Notes: generated by a model from the letters alone, not told the origin. Shown: positions 1 to 6,045, counted from the first letter of the stretch. The stretch: 6,942 bases of DNA from an uncultured Alphaproteobacteria bacterium (GCA_903849835.1 CAINKA010000011.1:1-6942), one strand, 5' to 3'. Numbers and translations are program-made.

Positions 1-31
1 CCGATTGGTTAAAATTACAAAAAACCTCGAT

Positions 32-104
32 GTCATGCTGAGCCTGTCGAAGCATGATGCGGGTTTCGGTGCCTCGAATCATGCTTCGACAGGCTCAGCA
101 TGAC
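32..104. repeat. Dispersed palindromic repeat, copy 1 (perfect 27-bp arms)
   Basis: The left arm (32-58) and right arm (78-104) are exact reverse complements over 27 bp, separated by a 19-nt loop (59-77). The core of the left arm reads GAGCCTGTCGAAGCATG. The same family recurs at 1428-1498 and from 6887 to the window end. No T-run follows either side, so it does not look like a classical intrinsic terminator. From memory, closely similar GTCATGCTGAGCCTGTCGAA elements are scattered through many unrelated genomes. They behave like REP or small non-autonomous mobile repeats, but no transposase is present here. A frame (2-103) stays open through the whole element. Confidence 0.9.
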
Positions 105-152
105 GCTGAAGTTTAATCGACTTCTTCAGTTTGAATGGTTATAGAAAACCAA

Positions 153-187
153 AAATCTGAAATCTGAAATCTGAAATCATAAATCGT
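153..187. repeat. 7-bp tandem repeat in the pgi leader
   Basis: Five consecutive heptamers run from 153 to 187: three exact AAATCTG units, then AAATCAT and AAATCGT. The array ends three bases before the pgi ATG at 191, in the place where a ribosome binding site would be expected, and no Shine-Dalgarno-like sequence is visible there. It may be a simple slippage repeat or may affect leader length and translation; the sequence cannot decide between these. Confidence 0.75.
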
Positions 188-190
188 TAC

Positions 191-1414
191 ATGGCCAAAT
201 CCCTCTATTCCCAACATTTCAAAAACCTTCCGCCGGAAAAAAATCTCAAGAAATTCCGCATAATTTGCGAAAAGTCTGCAGGCTTTTTACGCAATCAGAT
301 CAAAGCTTCTCAGCTTCCCGCAATCGACATTTCTTTCGCTAGTGACGATTTAAAACAATTCGAAAAATTCGCGAAATGTATTTCCATTTACAAAAAAATT
401 TTAGTGCTTGGAGTTGGAGGATCTAGTTTGGGTGGCAAAACTTTAACGGCTCTAAATCCACAAAATAAATTGGAATTTCTTGAGTCAATCGATCCCGCAA
501 CCGTAAAAAATTGCCTCTCAAAAATTGATTTCAAAAACACATTTTTTTTAGTCATCAGCAAATCTGGCGAAACCATTGAAACCATCTGCCAAACCTTGAT
601 TTTGCTGGATGAAATCAAGAAATCAAAAATCAAAAACTTCAGCAAACAATTTCTGTTCGTGACCGAATCAGAAACAAATTCTCTCGCTAAAATTGCCAGA
701 AAAATTGGCGCAGAAATCACCGCTCATCCAAATAAAATTGGTGGAAGATATTCTTGTTTTTCAATCGTCGGATTATTGCCGGCGCTACTGGCTGGACTTG
801 ATGCAAAAAAAATTCGCAATGGCGCAAAAAAAATGGTCGAAGATTTTTTGCAAAACGGAGATTACGTCATCAACTCCTGCGCCGCTCAAATCTGCCTTTA
901 CGAGTTTGGATTCGCCAACAATGTGATCATGCCTTACATCGACAATTTAAAAAATTTTACCGATTGGTATCGTCAACTTTGGGCAGAATCTTTGGGGAAG
1001 AATGGATTCGGTTCGATACCGATCAATTCGATGGGAACCGTTGACCAGCATAGTCAATTGCAACTTTATCTCGACGGCCCGAAAGATAAATTTTTCACAT
1101 TTTTAACTCAAAAAAATCATCCGCAAAATTTTTCAATCAAAGATTTACCAAGCTGCAAAACTTTATTCGGCGGCAAAAAATTAAGTGAAATTGTGAAGGT
1201 CGAACAAGAAACAACGATCGAAGTTTTGAATCGCAAAAAATTACCGATTCGTATTTTTGAAATTACAAAACTCGATGAAGAAGTTTTGGGCGGGCTGATG
1301 ATGCAAATGTTTTTGGAAACAATTTTGATTGCTCAAGTAAAGGGCATCAATCCGTTTGACCAACCGGCTGTAGAGCTTAGAAAGGAGTTGGCGAAAGCAG
1401 CGTTGAAAGTTTAA
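191..1414 (+). CDS. pgi: Glucose-6-phosphate isomerase, compact form
   Basis: This cytosolic enzyme interconverts glucose 6-phosphate and fructose 6-phosphate in glycolysis and gluconeogenesis. The 407-residue protein carries the family signatures in order: the sugar-phosphate loop GVGGSSLGGKTL (74-85), SKSGETIET (123-131), GGRYS (184-188), WAESLGKNG (264-272), GTVDQHSQLQ (282-291) and a C-terminal NPFDQPAVELRKEL (387-400). The residues expected to act in catalysis are present: Glu266 (base), His287 (ring opening, 21 residues on as in short bacterial forms), Lys398 and Arg186. It is shorter than Bacillus-type (about 450) and E. coli (549) enzymes but lacks no visible motif, so it is probably a compact functional form. 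The ATG at 191 is the first in frame and has no Shine-Dalgarno sequence; a heptamer repeat lies just upstream. dsbB follows on the same strand after a 98-bp gap filled by a palindrome. Confidence 0.95.
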   Translation: MAKSLYSQHFKNLPPEKNLKKFRIICEKSAGFLRNQIKASQLPAIDISFASDDLKQFEKFAKCISIYKKILVLGVGGSSLGGKTLTALNPQNKLEFLESIDPATVKNCLSKIDFKNTFFLVISKSGETIETICQTLILLDEIKKSKIKNFSKQFLFVTESETNSLAKIARKIGAEITAHPNKIGGRYSCFSIVGLLPALLAGLDAKKIRNGAKKMVEDFLQNGDYVINSCAAQICLYEFGFANNVIMPYIDNLKNFTDWYRQLWAESLGKNGFGSIPINSMGTVDQHSQLQLYLDGPKDKFFTFLTQKNHPQNFSIKDLPSCKTLFGGKKLSEIVKVEQETTIEVLNRKKLPIRIFEITKLDEEVLGGLMMQMFLETILIAQVKGINPFDQPAVELRKELAKAALKV

Positions 1415-1427
1415 GACCATTGTAAGC

Positions 1428-1498
1428 GTCATGCCGAGCTTGCCTCCGCATGATTCAAGCCACTTCTCAGAATCATGCGGAGACAAGCTCGACATGAC
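1428..1498. repeat. Dispersed palindromic repeat, copy 2 (28-bp arms, 2 mismatches)
   Basis: The left arm 1428-1455 pairs with 1471-1498 around a 15-nt loop (1456-1470). The two imperfect positions are C1434/A1492 and C1443/A1483; in a minus-strand transcript both would be G-U wobble pairs. Compared with copy 1, five arm positions differ in both arms so that pairing is kept, notably GAA/TTC replaced by TCC/GGA. The element starts 13 nt after the pgi stop and ends 14 nt before the dsbB start, filling most of that gap. No T-run follows, so an mRNA-end or REP-like role is more likely than intrinsic termination. Confidence 0.88.
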
Positions 1499-1512
1499 AT
1501 TGAACAATAAAA

Positions 1513-2001
1513 ATGCTAAACACAAAACCCCTAATCTTCCTCCTCACCTCCTCCATCTTCGCCCTCACTTTCGCTTACATTTCACAATTTGGTTTCGATT
1601 TGCAGCCCTGCATTTTATGCCTCTATCAACGCAAGCCGTTCTTTGCTATCATTGCTCTTGCGACGATTGCGATTGTTTTTTTTAAGTCGGAAAAATCTAA
1701 AAAAGTTGCATTTTTTTTCTGCATTTTTCTTCTGCTGATCAATGTCGGAATTGCGACTTATCACGTTGGAGTTGAGCAAAAAATTTTCCAAGGACCGACA
1801 ACTTGTTCGTCAGAAAATTTAAATGATTTGGAAAATTTGGATGAGCTGCGTGACGCTCTGATGAAAACAAAAGCGATTCGCTGTGACGTGCCAAGCTTTG
1901 TATTTCTAGGCCTCTCAATGGCAGCATGGAATGTAATTTTTTGCCTCGGATTAATTCTAATTGCTATTCGACTAAAAAAGTTACGCGAATATCTTGCGTA
2001 A
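1513..2001 (+). CDS. dsbB: Disulfide bond formation protein B (DsbB)
   Basis: This inner-membrane protein reoxidises the periplasmic thiol oxidase DsbA and passes electrons to quinone. The 162 residues show the DsbB plan of four membrane segments (about 7-24, 43-57, 65-82 and 130-152). The first periplasmic loop has the CxxC pair Cys33/Cys36 within PCILCLYQR, a signature of the family. The second loop has the paired cysteines Cys98 (TTCSS) and Cys124 (IRCDVPSF), after the typical YHVGVEQ at 83-89. Length is close to the E. coli protein (176). The ATG at 1513 leaves the first membrane helix complete; no Shine-Dalgarno sequence is seen. Its last 38 bp overlap, tail to tail, the end of tonB on the other strand. 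No dsbA lies in the window. It could help mature disulfide-containing envelope proteins generally; a specific link to the adjacent uptake cluster is not shown. Confidence 0.94.
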   Translation: MLNTKPLIFLLTSSIFALTFAYISQFGFDLQPCILCLYQRKPFFAIIALATIAIVFFKSEKSKKVAFFFCIFLLLINVGIATYHVGVEQKIFQGPTTCSSENLNDLENLDELRDALMKTKAIRCDVPSFVFLGLSMAAWNVIFCLGLILIAIRLKKLREYLA

Positions 2002-2470
2002 ATCCCGCTCCGCTAGATTCAAATTTCCAATTTTTTAAACTCTTGAGAAGCAAATTATTCAGCCGCGGATTTTGGCAAGGCTTGATCAATTCAACATTCG
2101 CAACTGAGCCGTTTGAAGCAACGTGGAAGCGCGCTGTCGCCTCACTGCTAAAAGCCTCTTCACGCAAATCATCCGGAATTTTTGGCAATGGATTAAAAAG
2201 CGGAATCACTTTTTTTTGCACAGCATTTTGATTTTTTTCTGCGCTGGATTTTTCTTCGATTCTTTTCTGATCACCTTTTTCTGCTGAAAAATTTTCCGCA
2301 ACTTTCTTTTCTTTCTCCACCTCGCCAACCATTGTCGCATCTATCGTCAAAGATATTGGTTGGATTTTTGCCAATGGGATTTTTTTCGTAAAAATCGCAC
2401 CAGAAAAAATTACGAGCAAAAAAATCCAAATCAAAAATGCGGCTGAAAAACTGGCAAAAGGAAATCTCAT
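1964..2470 (-). CDS. tonB: Short TonB energy-transducing protein
   Basis: TonB transmits proton-motive energy from ExbB-ExbD to outer-membrane receptors. The 168-residue protein has one N-terminal membrane anchor (about 9-27), a charged Lys/Glu-rich linker (about 48-88) and a C-terminal TonB-type domain (about 95-168). That domain holds PLPKIPDDL, SNGSVANVELIK and SLKNWKFESS, matching the family pattern of a DG-V--V strand, a helix and a W-[RK]-[FY] motif. It is smaller than E. coli TonB (239), has no proline-rich spacer, and its anchor lacks the histidine found in the E. coli anchor. The ATG overlaps the exbD stop as ATGA, indicating translational coupling. It is last in the cluster and overlaps dsbB at its 3' end. 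TolA or a general TonB/TolA-like protein is the alternative; a receptor in the same cluster favours TonB. Confidence 0.87.
   Translation of the reverse strand: MRFPFASFSAAFLIWIFLLVIFSGAIFTKKIPLAKIQPISLTIDATMVGEVEKEKKVAENFSAEKGDQKRIEEKSSAEKNQNAVQKKVIPLFNPLPKIPDDLREEAFSSEATARFHVASNGSVANVELIKPCQNPRLNNLLLKSLKNWKFESSGAGFTQDIRVTFLVE
1974..2001 (-). terminator. Weak terminator-like hairpin at the tonB/dsbB overlap
   Basis: On the minus strand TTACGC (2001-1996) and GCGTAA (1986-1981) form a 6-bp stem around a 9-nt loop, followed by C and six Ts (1979-1974). This has the form of an intrinsic terminator for the minus-strand cluster. The stem is short with only three G-C pairs, and the T-run lies inside the last codons of tonB, before its stop at 1964. 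Termination here would remove the natural stop codon, so the match may be accidental. Confidence 0.25.
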
Positions 2471-2868
2471 TCTTTACGCGCAATAATTGAAAAATGCTCA
2501 GCTCCGGCTTCACGCGCCGCAAGCATTGACTGCATCACCACACCTTGAAATGCATGCTTGTCCGAAGCGATGATCACAGTTTTATCCGAGCCTCGTAACA
2601 TGCTTTGCAACCTTGATTTAAGCTCGCTCAGCAGAATTGGCTCTTTGTTCAAAAAAATTAAATTATCGTGAGAAATCGTTACGGTGATTTGATTTTCAAC
2701 TTGCATGTGATCAGCCTTACCACGCGTCAAATCAACAGCCAAGCCATTCAAATGCTGCATCGAAAGTGACGCCAACATGAAAGTCGCAAGCAAAAAAAAC
2801 ATCACATCAATCATCGGAATAATTTCGATGCGGCCTTTTTTTGATTTTTTTGAACGATGTAATTTCAT
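2467..2868 (-). CDS. exbD: Biopolymer transport protein ExbD
   Basis: This is the inner-membrane partner of ExbB in the proton-driven motor that energises TonB. The 133-residue protein has a short basic cytoplasmic N-terminus (KLHRSKKSKKGR), one membrane helix (about 17-36) and a periplasmic domain. The signature IEIIPMIDVMFFLLATFM carries Asp21, equivalent by position to the essential proton-carrying aspartate of ExbD/TolR. The C-terminal half ends with the family-typical VIIASDKHAFQGVVMQSMLAAREAG pattern at about 98-122. Length is normal for ExbD (about 140). The start overlaps the exbB stop, and its stop overlaps the tonB start, by ATGA in each case, so the three proteins are probably made together. 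TolR is the main alternative; the TonB-type protein and receptor alongside favour ExbD. Confidence 0.92.
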   Translation of the reverse strand: MKLHRSKKSKKGRIEIIPMIDVMFFLLATFMLASLSMQHLNGLAVDLTRGKADHMQVENQITVTISHDNLIFLNKEPILLSELKSRLQSMLRGSDKTVIIASDKHAFQGVVMQSMLAAREAGAEHFSIIARKE

Positions 2869-3491
2869 TGTTGATCCAATTTAATATGATCAACAACCCT
2901 AGTCCCAAGCCGCTCCAACTCATCCAACACTTGATCTTGTCGCCGCGAAAAATAGTTGAAAGCGAATAAAGAAAAAATTGCGATGAACAAACCAAAGCCA
3001 GTTGCGATCAACGCTTCGGCGACTCCGCCAGTTATTCCCACCGGATTAACCAAAGAATTTTCTCCAATAAGTTTGAAAGAAGTCATCATGCCAACAATGG
3101 TTCCAAGCAATCCCAGCAGCGGTGCGGCAGTAATTACAGTTTCCAAAATCCACAATCCACTCGCCAATTTTTTTTCGATTAATTTCGCTTCGTCATTAGC
3201 ACGCGACTCAATCCACCAAGCTGGTCTTTTTTTATTTTGCAAAATCACGGTGAAAAATTTGCGATAAGAATTTTCTGCCGGCAAATTTTTTAACTGTGTT
3301 TCGAGCACATCCCAGTTGAAGCCATAAGTCTCAACCAAAAGCAGCAAACTCTGCGGGAGCTGTAAAAATCTTTTATAAAATAAAATTTTATCGATGATTA
3401 AAGCGGTTGCGAAAATGCACAAAATGGAAAGCGGAATCATCATGACTCCGCCGAGTTTCATGGCGCTGAAAATTTCTGAAATGATGAGCAT
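2865..3491 (-). CDS. exbB: Biopolymer transport protein ExbB (MotA/TolQ/ExbB family)
   Basis: This inner-membrane protein forms the oligomeric channel scaffold around ExbD and supports TonB. The 208 residues contain three membrane segments (about 14-34, 116-137 and 160-180), with a large cytoplasmic loop between the first two. The core signatures are present: TAAPLLGLLGTIVGMMTSF (121-139) and GVAEALIATGFGLFIAI (156-172), followed by a basic and acidic cytoplasmic tail. The loop is moderate in length; the whole protein is slightly shorter than E. coli ExbB (244). The ATG at 3491 lies 8 nt after the receptor stop, and the intervening bases give no Shine-Dalgarno sequence, so coupling to upstream translation is likely. 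It overlaps exbD by 4 nt. TolQ is the alternative by family; no pal, tolB or cpoB is seen here. Confidence 0.93.
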   Translation of the reverse strand: MLIISEIFSAMKLGGVMMIPLSILCIFATALIIDKILFYKRFLQLPQSLLLLVETYGFNWDVLETQLKNLPAENSYRKFFTVILQNKKRPAWWIESRANDEAKLIEKKLASGLWILETVITAAPLLGLLGTIVGMMTSFKLIGENSLVNPVGITGGVAEALIATGFGLFIAIFSLFAFNYFSRRQDQVLDELERLGTRVVDHIKLDQQ

Positions 3492-3499
3492 AAAGAATT

Positions 3500-5617
3500 T
3501 TAAAATGATTTACTGGCGATTAAAAAAAACGTGCGTCTTGGACCATATTGAGAGGCTTTGACACCAACTCCAGAGCCGTCATGCAGCTGGTAAACATTGT
3601 CGAAAATATTCAATGCTGCAAGGCGAAAATTAACTTTTCCTGCAAGAAAAAAATTAACATCTCGTGCAATACTTACATTGGTTTGAATGTAAGATGGCAT
3701 ACGCTCAGAGCTTGCAACTCCTCGACGCAAGCCCGATCCATAAAACGCATCAACACCGTAATTTGTGCCGTAAAATAAATATGAACCACCTGCGGAAGCG
3801 CTGTAGGACTGGTCGTGATCAAGGTGAATATATTTTTTTGCAGCAGCAGAAAAATCATCACCATCGATCAAATATTGCGAAGAAATAATATTTTTTGCCC
3901 GCGCTTTTTGCGCTGCGAAATTAAGAAATGCCGAAAAATTATCTTTTTTGTACTCCGCACCAAACTCAACGCCGTAAGTTTTTCCACGCTGGAAATTGAA
4001 GGGGCTGTAGATCAAAGAGTTTCCAAACTGTCCTTCATCGAGCAAATTTTTACTCTCCTTGTAGTAAGAATCTAAACTCAAATTCAGGTTGGAAGTTAGC
4101 TTGTGTGAAATGCCGAGATCGTAGTAGTTGCTGCGCTCCGCCCTAACTTTTCCATTCTGTAAATTTGCTGGAGCGGCTGTCGTTCCGGCATATTTTTCGA
4201 TCGAAGAATTTGACAAAGTTTCTGCTTTTGCTGGCGAAAAATAACGCGCATATCCGCCATGAATTTTGGTATCGGATGAAATATCATAAACCGCGCCAAA
4301 CCTTGGGCTGAGCTGTTTCTCAGCGGCAACAGATTGCAAAATATCAAACCTAGCACCGAAATTTAAAGTCAGTCTTTCCAACGGCTTAAACTCATCTTGC
4401 AAATAAATTCCGTACAATTGCGTGCTTTGTTTACTATTGTCGGTGATGCGAAAAGGCGTTGTAGAATCTTGAGTTCCATCTCGATTAACGTCAGCAAAAA
4501 CCGCGCTGCTTTTTTCGCTAGCGGCCCTTTCATCGCTCAAGAAAAAACCAGATCGCAAAATATTTTTTTCATTCAGCTCGTAACTAAAATCACCTTGCAA
4601 ACCATTGGCAAGGCTTGATCTGTCTATGTCGGAAGCGATGCCGCTATAAGTCAAATCTCCAACAAAATCTGATCTAAAAATATTTTTACTCTGGCGCGAG
4701 AAAAAAGAAATTTGGTAATCAACGTCACTTTCGCTTACTCCCTGTAGCGCCAAAATTAAATAACGATTTGCCTCTTTTTGCTTTTCATTCAACTTGTCGG
4801 AAGAAATTCCGCCGGAACCTGAAAGTTGGTGAATAGCCTCTTGATCCAGATTATTCGGCACTTGGAAGCGGTTTGTCGAATTCGCAAGAATCACGCTCAA
4901 TCTTTTTTTGACGTCGATCAGATAAGAAAAATAACCGAATAATTTATCCTGCGCAGTGTCGTTGTGAATTGAATTTCGACCAGAAGTTGGAGATTCAATT
5001 CCGCGATTATTTTGCAAATAAGTTGCGTTTAAATAATAACTCAAACGATCTTTGAAGCCGCTTATTTGCTGGTTATAGCCGATGTTGTTATTGCCACCAA
5101 CAGAAACTTCTGACCTTCCACCTTCACCTTTGGTGAACATTCCGCCTTCACCTTTGGTGAATATTCTACCTTTAGTTTTGATATCAACCACGCCAGCAGT
5201 GCGGTAGCCATATTGCGCTGGAAGCACGCCGCGCAACAAATCAACCGACTCTGCAAAATGTGTGTCGAAGCCATTTCCAAAACCGCTAATGCCCTGCGGA
5301 ATCATGACATCATTGATGCGATACTGTGCATTCGAATGATCGCCACGAATGTGAATCTGTCCGAAAGAATTTTGCGTAACCCCCGGAGCCCGCATCAACA
5401 CTTGATTCAACGGAGTTGTTTGTCCTTGCGGCAAATTATTTATACCTTCCTGAGTGAATGAATAAGCGCTTCCACCAGTTTTTGGCGAAAGATTATTGCG
5501 CGATTTATCAAGTTTTTTTGCAGTGATTTCATATTTCCAAACATCTTTGGAGAAGGCTGTAGGAGCGCTAAAAATAAGACTCAATAACAAGAGCAAAAAG
5601 GGAGAGGAAATTTTCAT
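3500..5617 (-). CDS. TonB-dependent outer-membrane receptor, substrate unknown
   Basis: This is predicted to be a gated outer-membrane beta-barrel that imports a scarce nutrient using TonB energy. The 705-residue precursor starts with a signal peptide (1 to about 23, hydrophobic core FLLLLLSLIFSA). A TonB-box-like YEITAKKLD lies at about 29-37. The plug domain (about 45-148) has TPLNQVLMRAPGV, the IHIRGDHSNAQYRIND motif (88-103) and ends AQYGYRTAGVVDIKTK. A 22-strand barrel is expected after it, closing with a C-terminal motif around RLAALNIFDNVYQ and the terminal Phe of outer-membrane proteins. The plug resembles, from memory, receptors with RGDHAN-YRING-PEGISGFG motifs in other Proteobacteria whose ligand I do not know. 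An 8-residue tandem duplication lies just after the plug. The gene follows a small CxxC protein by 41 nt and precedes exbB-exbD-tonB. Siderophore, heme, copper and other metal ligands are all possible. Confidence 0.93.
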   Translation of the reverse strand: MKISSPFLLLLLSLIFSAPTAFSKDVWKYEITAKKLDKSRNNLSPKTGGSAYSFTQEGINNLPQGQTTPLNQVLMRAPGVTQNSFGQIHIRGDHSNAQYRINDVMIPQGISGFGNGFDTHFAESVDLLRGVLPAQYGYRTAGVVDIKTKGRIFTKGEGGMFTKGEGGRSEVSVGGNNNIGYNQQISGFKDRLSYYLNATYLQNNRGIESPTSGRNSIHNDTAQDKLFGYFSYLIDVKKRLSVILANSTNRFQVPNNLDQEAIHQLSGSGGISSDKLNEKQKEANRYLILALQGVSESDVDYQISFFSRQSKNIFRSDFVGDLTYSGIASDIDRSSLANGLQGDFSYELNEKNILRSGFFLSDERAASEKSSAVFADVNRDGTQDSTTPFRITDNSKQSTQLYGIYLQDEFKPLERLTLNFGARFDILQSVAAEKQLSPRFGAVYDISSDTKIHGGYARYFSPAKAETLSNSSIEKYAGTTAAPANLQNGKVRAERSNYYDLGISHKLTSNLNLSLDSYYKESKNLLDEGQFGNSLIYSPFNFQRGKTYGVEFGAEYKKDNFSAFLNFAAQKARAKNIISSQYLIDGDDFSAAAKKYIHLDHDQSYSASAGGSYLFYGTNYGVDAFYGSGLRRGVASSERMPSYIQTNVSIARDVNFFLAGKVNFRLAALNIFDNVYQLHDGSGVGVKASQYGPRRTFFLIASKSF
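5121..5168. repeat. 24-bp in-frame tandem duplication inside the receptor gene
   Basis: Two adjacent 24-bp units (5121-5144 and 5145-5168) share their first 17 bases exactly (CCTTCACCTTTGGTGAA) and differ by a C/T and the last two positions. On the coding strand they give FTKGEGG twice (residues 153-159 and 161-167), a period of eight residues. The site lies between the end of the plug and the first barrel strands. It reads as a recent slippage duplication, tolerated because it keeps the frame. Confidence 0.85.
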
Positions 5618-5622
5618 GAAAA

Positions 5623-5667
5623 AATTCTTAAAAGTTGAAACCGACTTCGTGGTGACTTCTAAGAATT
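5623..5667 (-). promoter_or_regulatory. Possible intercistronic hairpin just before the receptor start
   Basis: Positions 5623-5635 pair with 5655-5667 over 13 positions with one mismatch (5631/5659), around a 19-nt loop. On the minus strand the 3' arm ends 5 nt before the receptor ATG and is followed by TTTTC, so the structure covers the space where a ribosome would bind. The 5' arm includes the stop codon of the upstream small gene. It is AT-rich, so stability is modest. It could limit receptor translation, act as an attenuator or mark an mRNA processing site; it may also be chance in AT-rich DNA. Confidence 0.35.
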
Positions 5668-6045
5668 AGCTGGAGGTGCGCGGGATAAGCTGGAAGAGCG
5701 GAGATAAGAAATTTTTACACGATCAAAAATTCGCGAAAAAAAAGTGAGATAGAAAATTGCTGCTGCAAAAATTACAGCAGAAAAAAGCAAAGTCTGACTT
5801 TGGAAATTCGCGGTCGAGCATAAAAAACAATCGTCAAAATTTTTTGCAGATTTTTTCTCGTGCGAAAAAATTATTTTTTCAAAAAAACTTTGATCATGCT
5901 GCAAAACCTTGACTGACGCAGTTTCAACCGAGTTATGAGAAAAGGCGTGAAGAAGCAAAAGGCTTTTGCTGGCAATAAAAAACAGCAGTAAAAGCGGCAG
6001 TAAAAAATGTCTTGCGATGTGTTTGATTTTACTTTTTTCTGGCAT
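5659..6045 (-). CDS. Small membrane protein with CxxC and His motifs, DUF2946-like
   Basis: The function is not established. From the ATG at 6045 the protein has 128 residues: a basic N-terminus, a strongly hydrophobic segment (about 14-31) running into LLLLHAFSHN, a His-containing periplasmic-side stretch, DDCFLC with Cys73 and Cys76, a second hydrophobic segment (about 84-104) and a basic tail ending SRAPPANS. Two membrane segments, His residues, a CxxC and an Arg-Ala-Pro-Pro end resemble DUF2946 as I remember it. DUF2946 genes often sit beside TonB-dependent receptors, so a metal- or heme-related role is a guess. An in-frame TTG at 6084 would add 13 residues but begin 2 bp from mlaE. The ATG at 6045 has AAAGGA three bases upstream and is preferred. 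It is the first gene of the cluster, 41 nt before the receptor. Confidence 0.75.
   Translation of the reverse strand: MPEKSKIKHIARHFLLPLLLLFFIASKSLLLLHAFSHNSVETASVKVLQHDQSFFEKIIFSHEKKSAKNFDDCFLCSTANFQSQTLLFSAVIFAAAIFYLTFFSRIFDRVKISYLRSSSLSRAPPANS

Noticed and set aside
388..720. A 110-codon minus-strand frame opposite pgi.
   Set aside because: It lies wholly within a strongly supported pgi gene, and its product shows no family motif; it is a shadow of pgi.
32..1498. A CRISPR-like array, considered because of the repeated palindromes.
   Set aside because: The copies are single, kilobases apart, and have no regular spacers or cas genes.
1431..1685. An 84-codon plus-strand frame beginning inside palindrome copy 2.
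   Set aside because: Its first part is translated repeat sequence and the rest overlaps dsbB in another frame, with no recognisable protein features. DsbB is well supported in its own frame.
2072..2087. A 16-base exact match, TTGGCAAGGCTTGATC, also at 4605-4620.
   Set aside because: It falls in tonB and in the receptor in different reading frames, with no flanking similarity; chance or codon-use bias explains it.
3371..3391. Two small AT palindromes (TTTTATAAAA and ATAAAATTTTAT) inside exbB.
   Set aside because: They encode the ordinary helix end IDKILFYK of ExbB; such palindromes are expected in AT-rich coding DNA.
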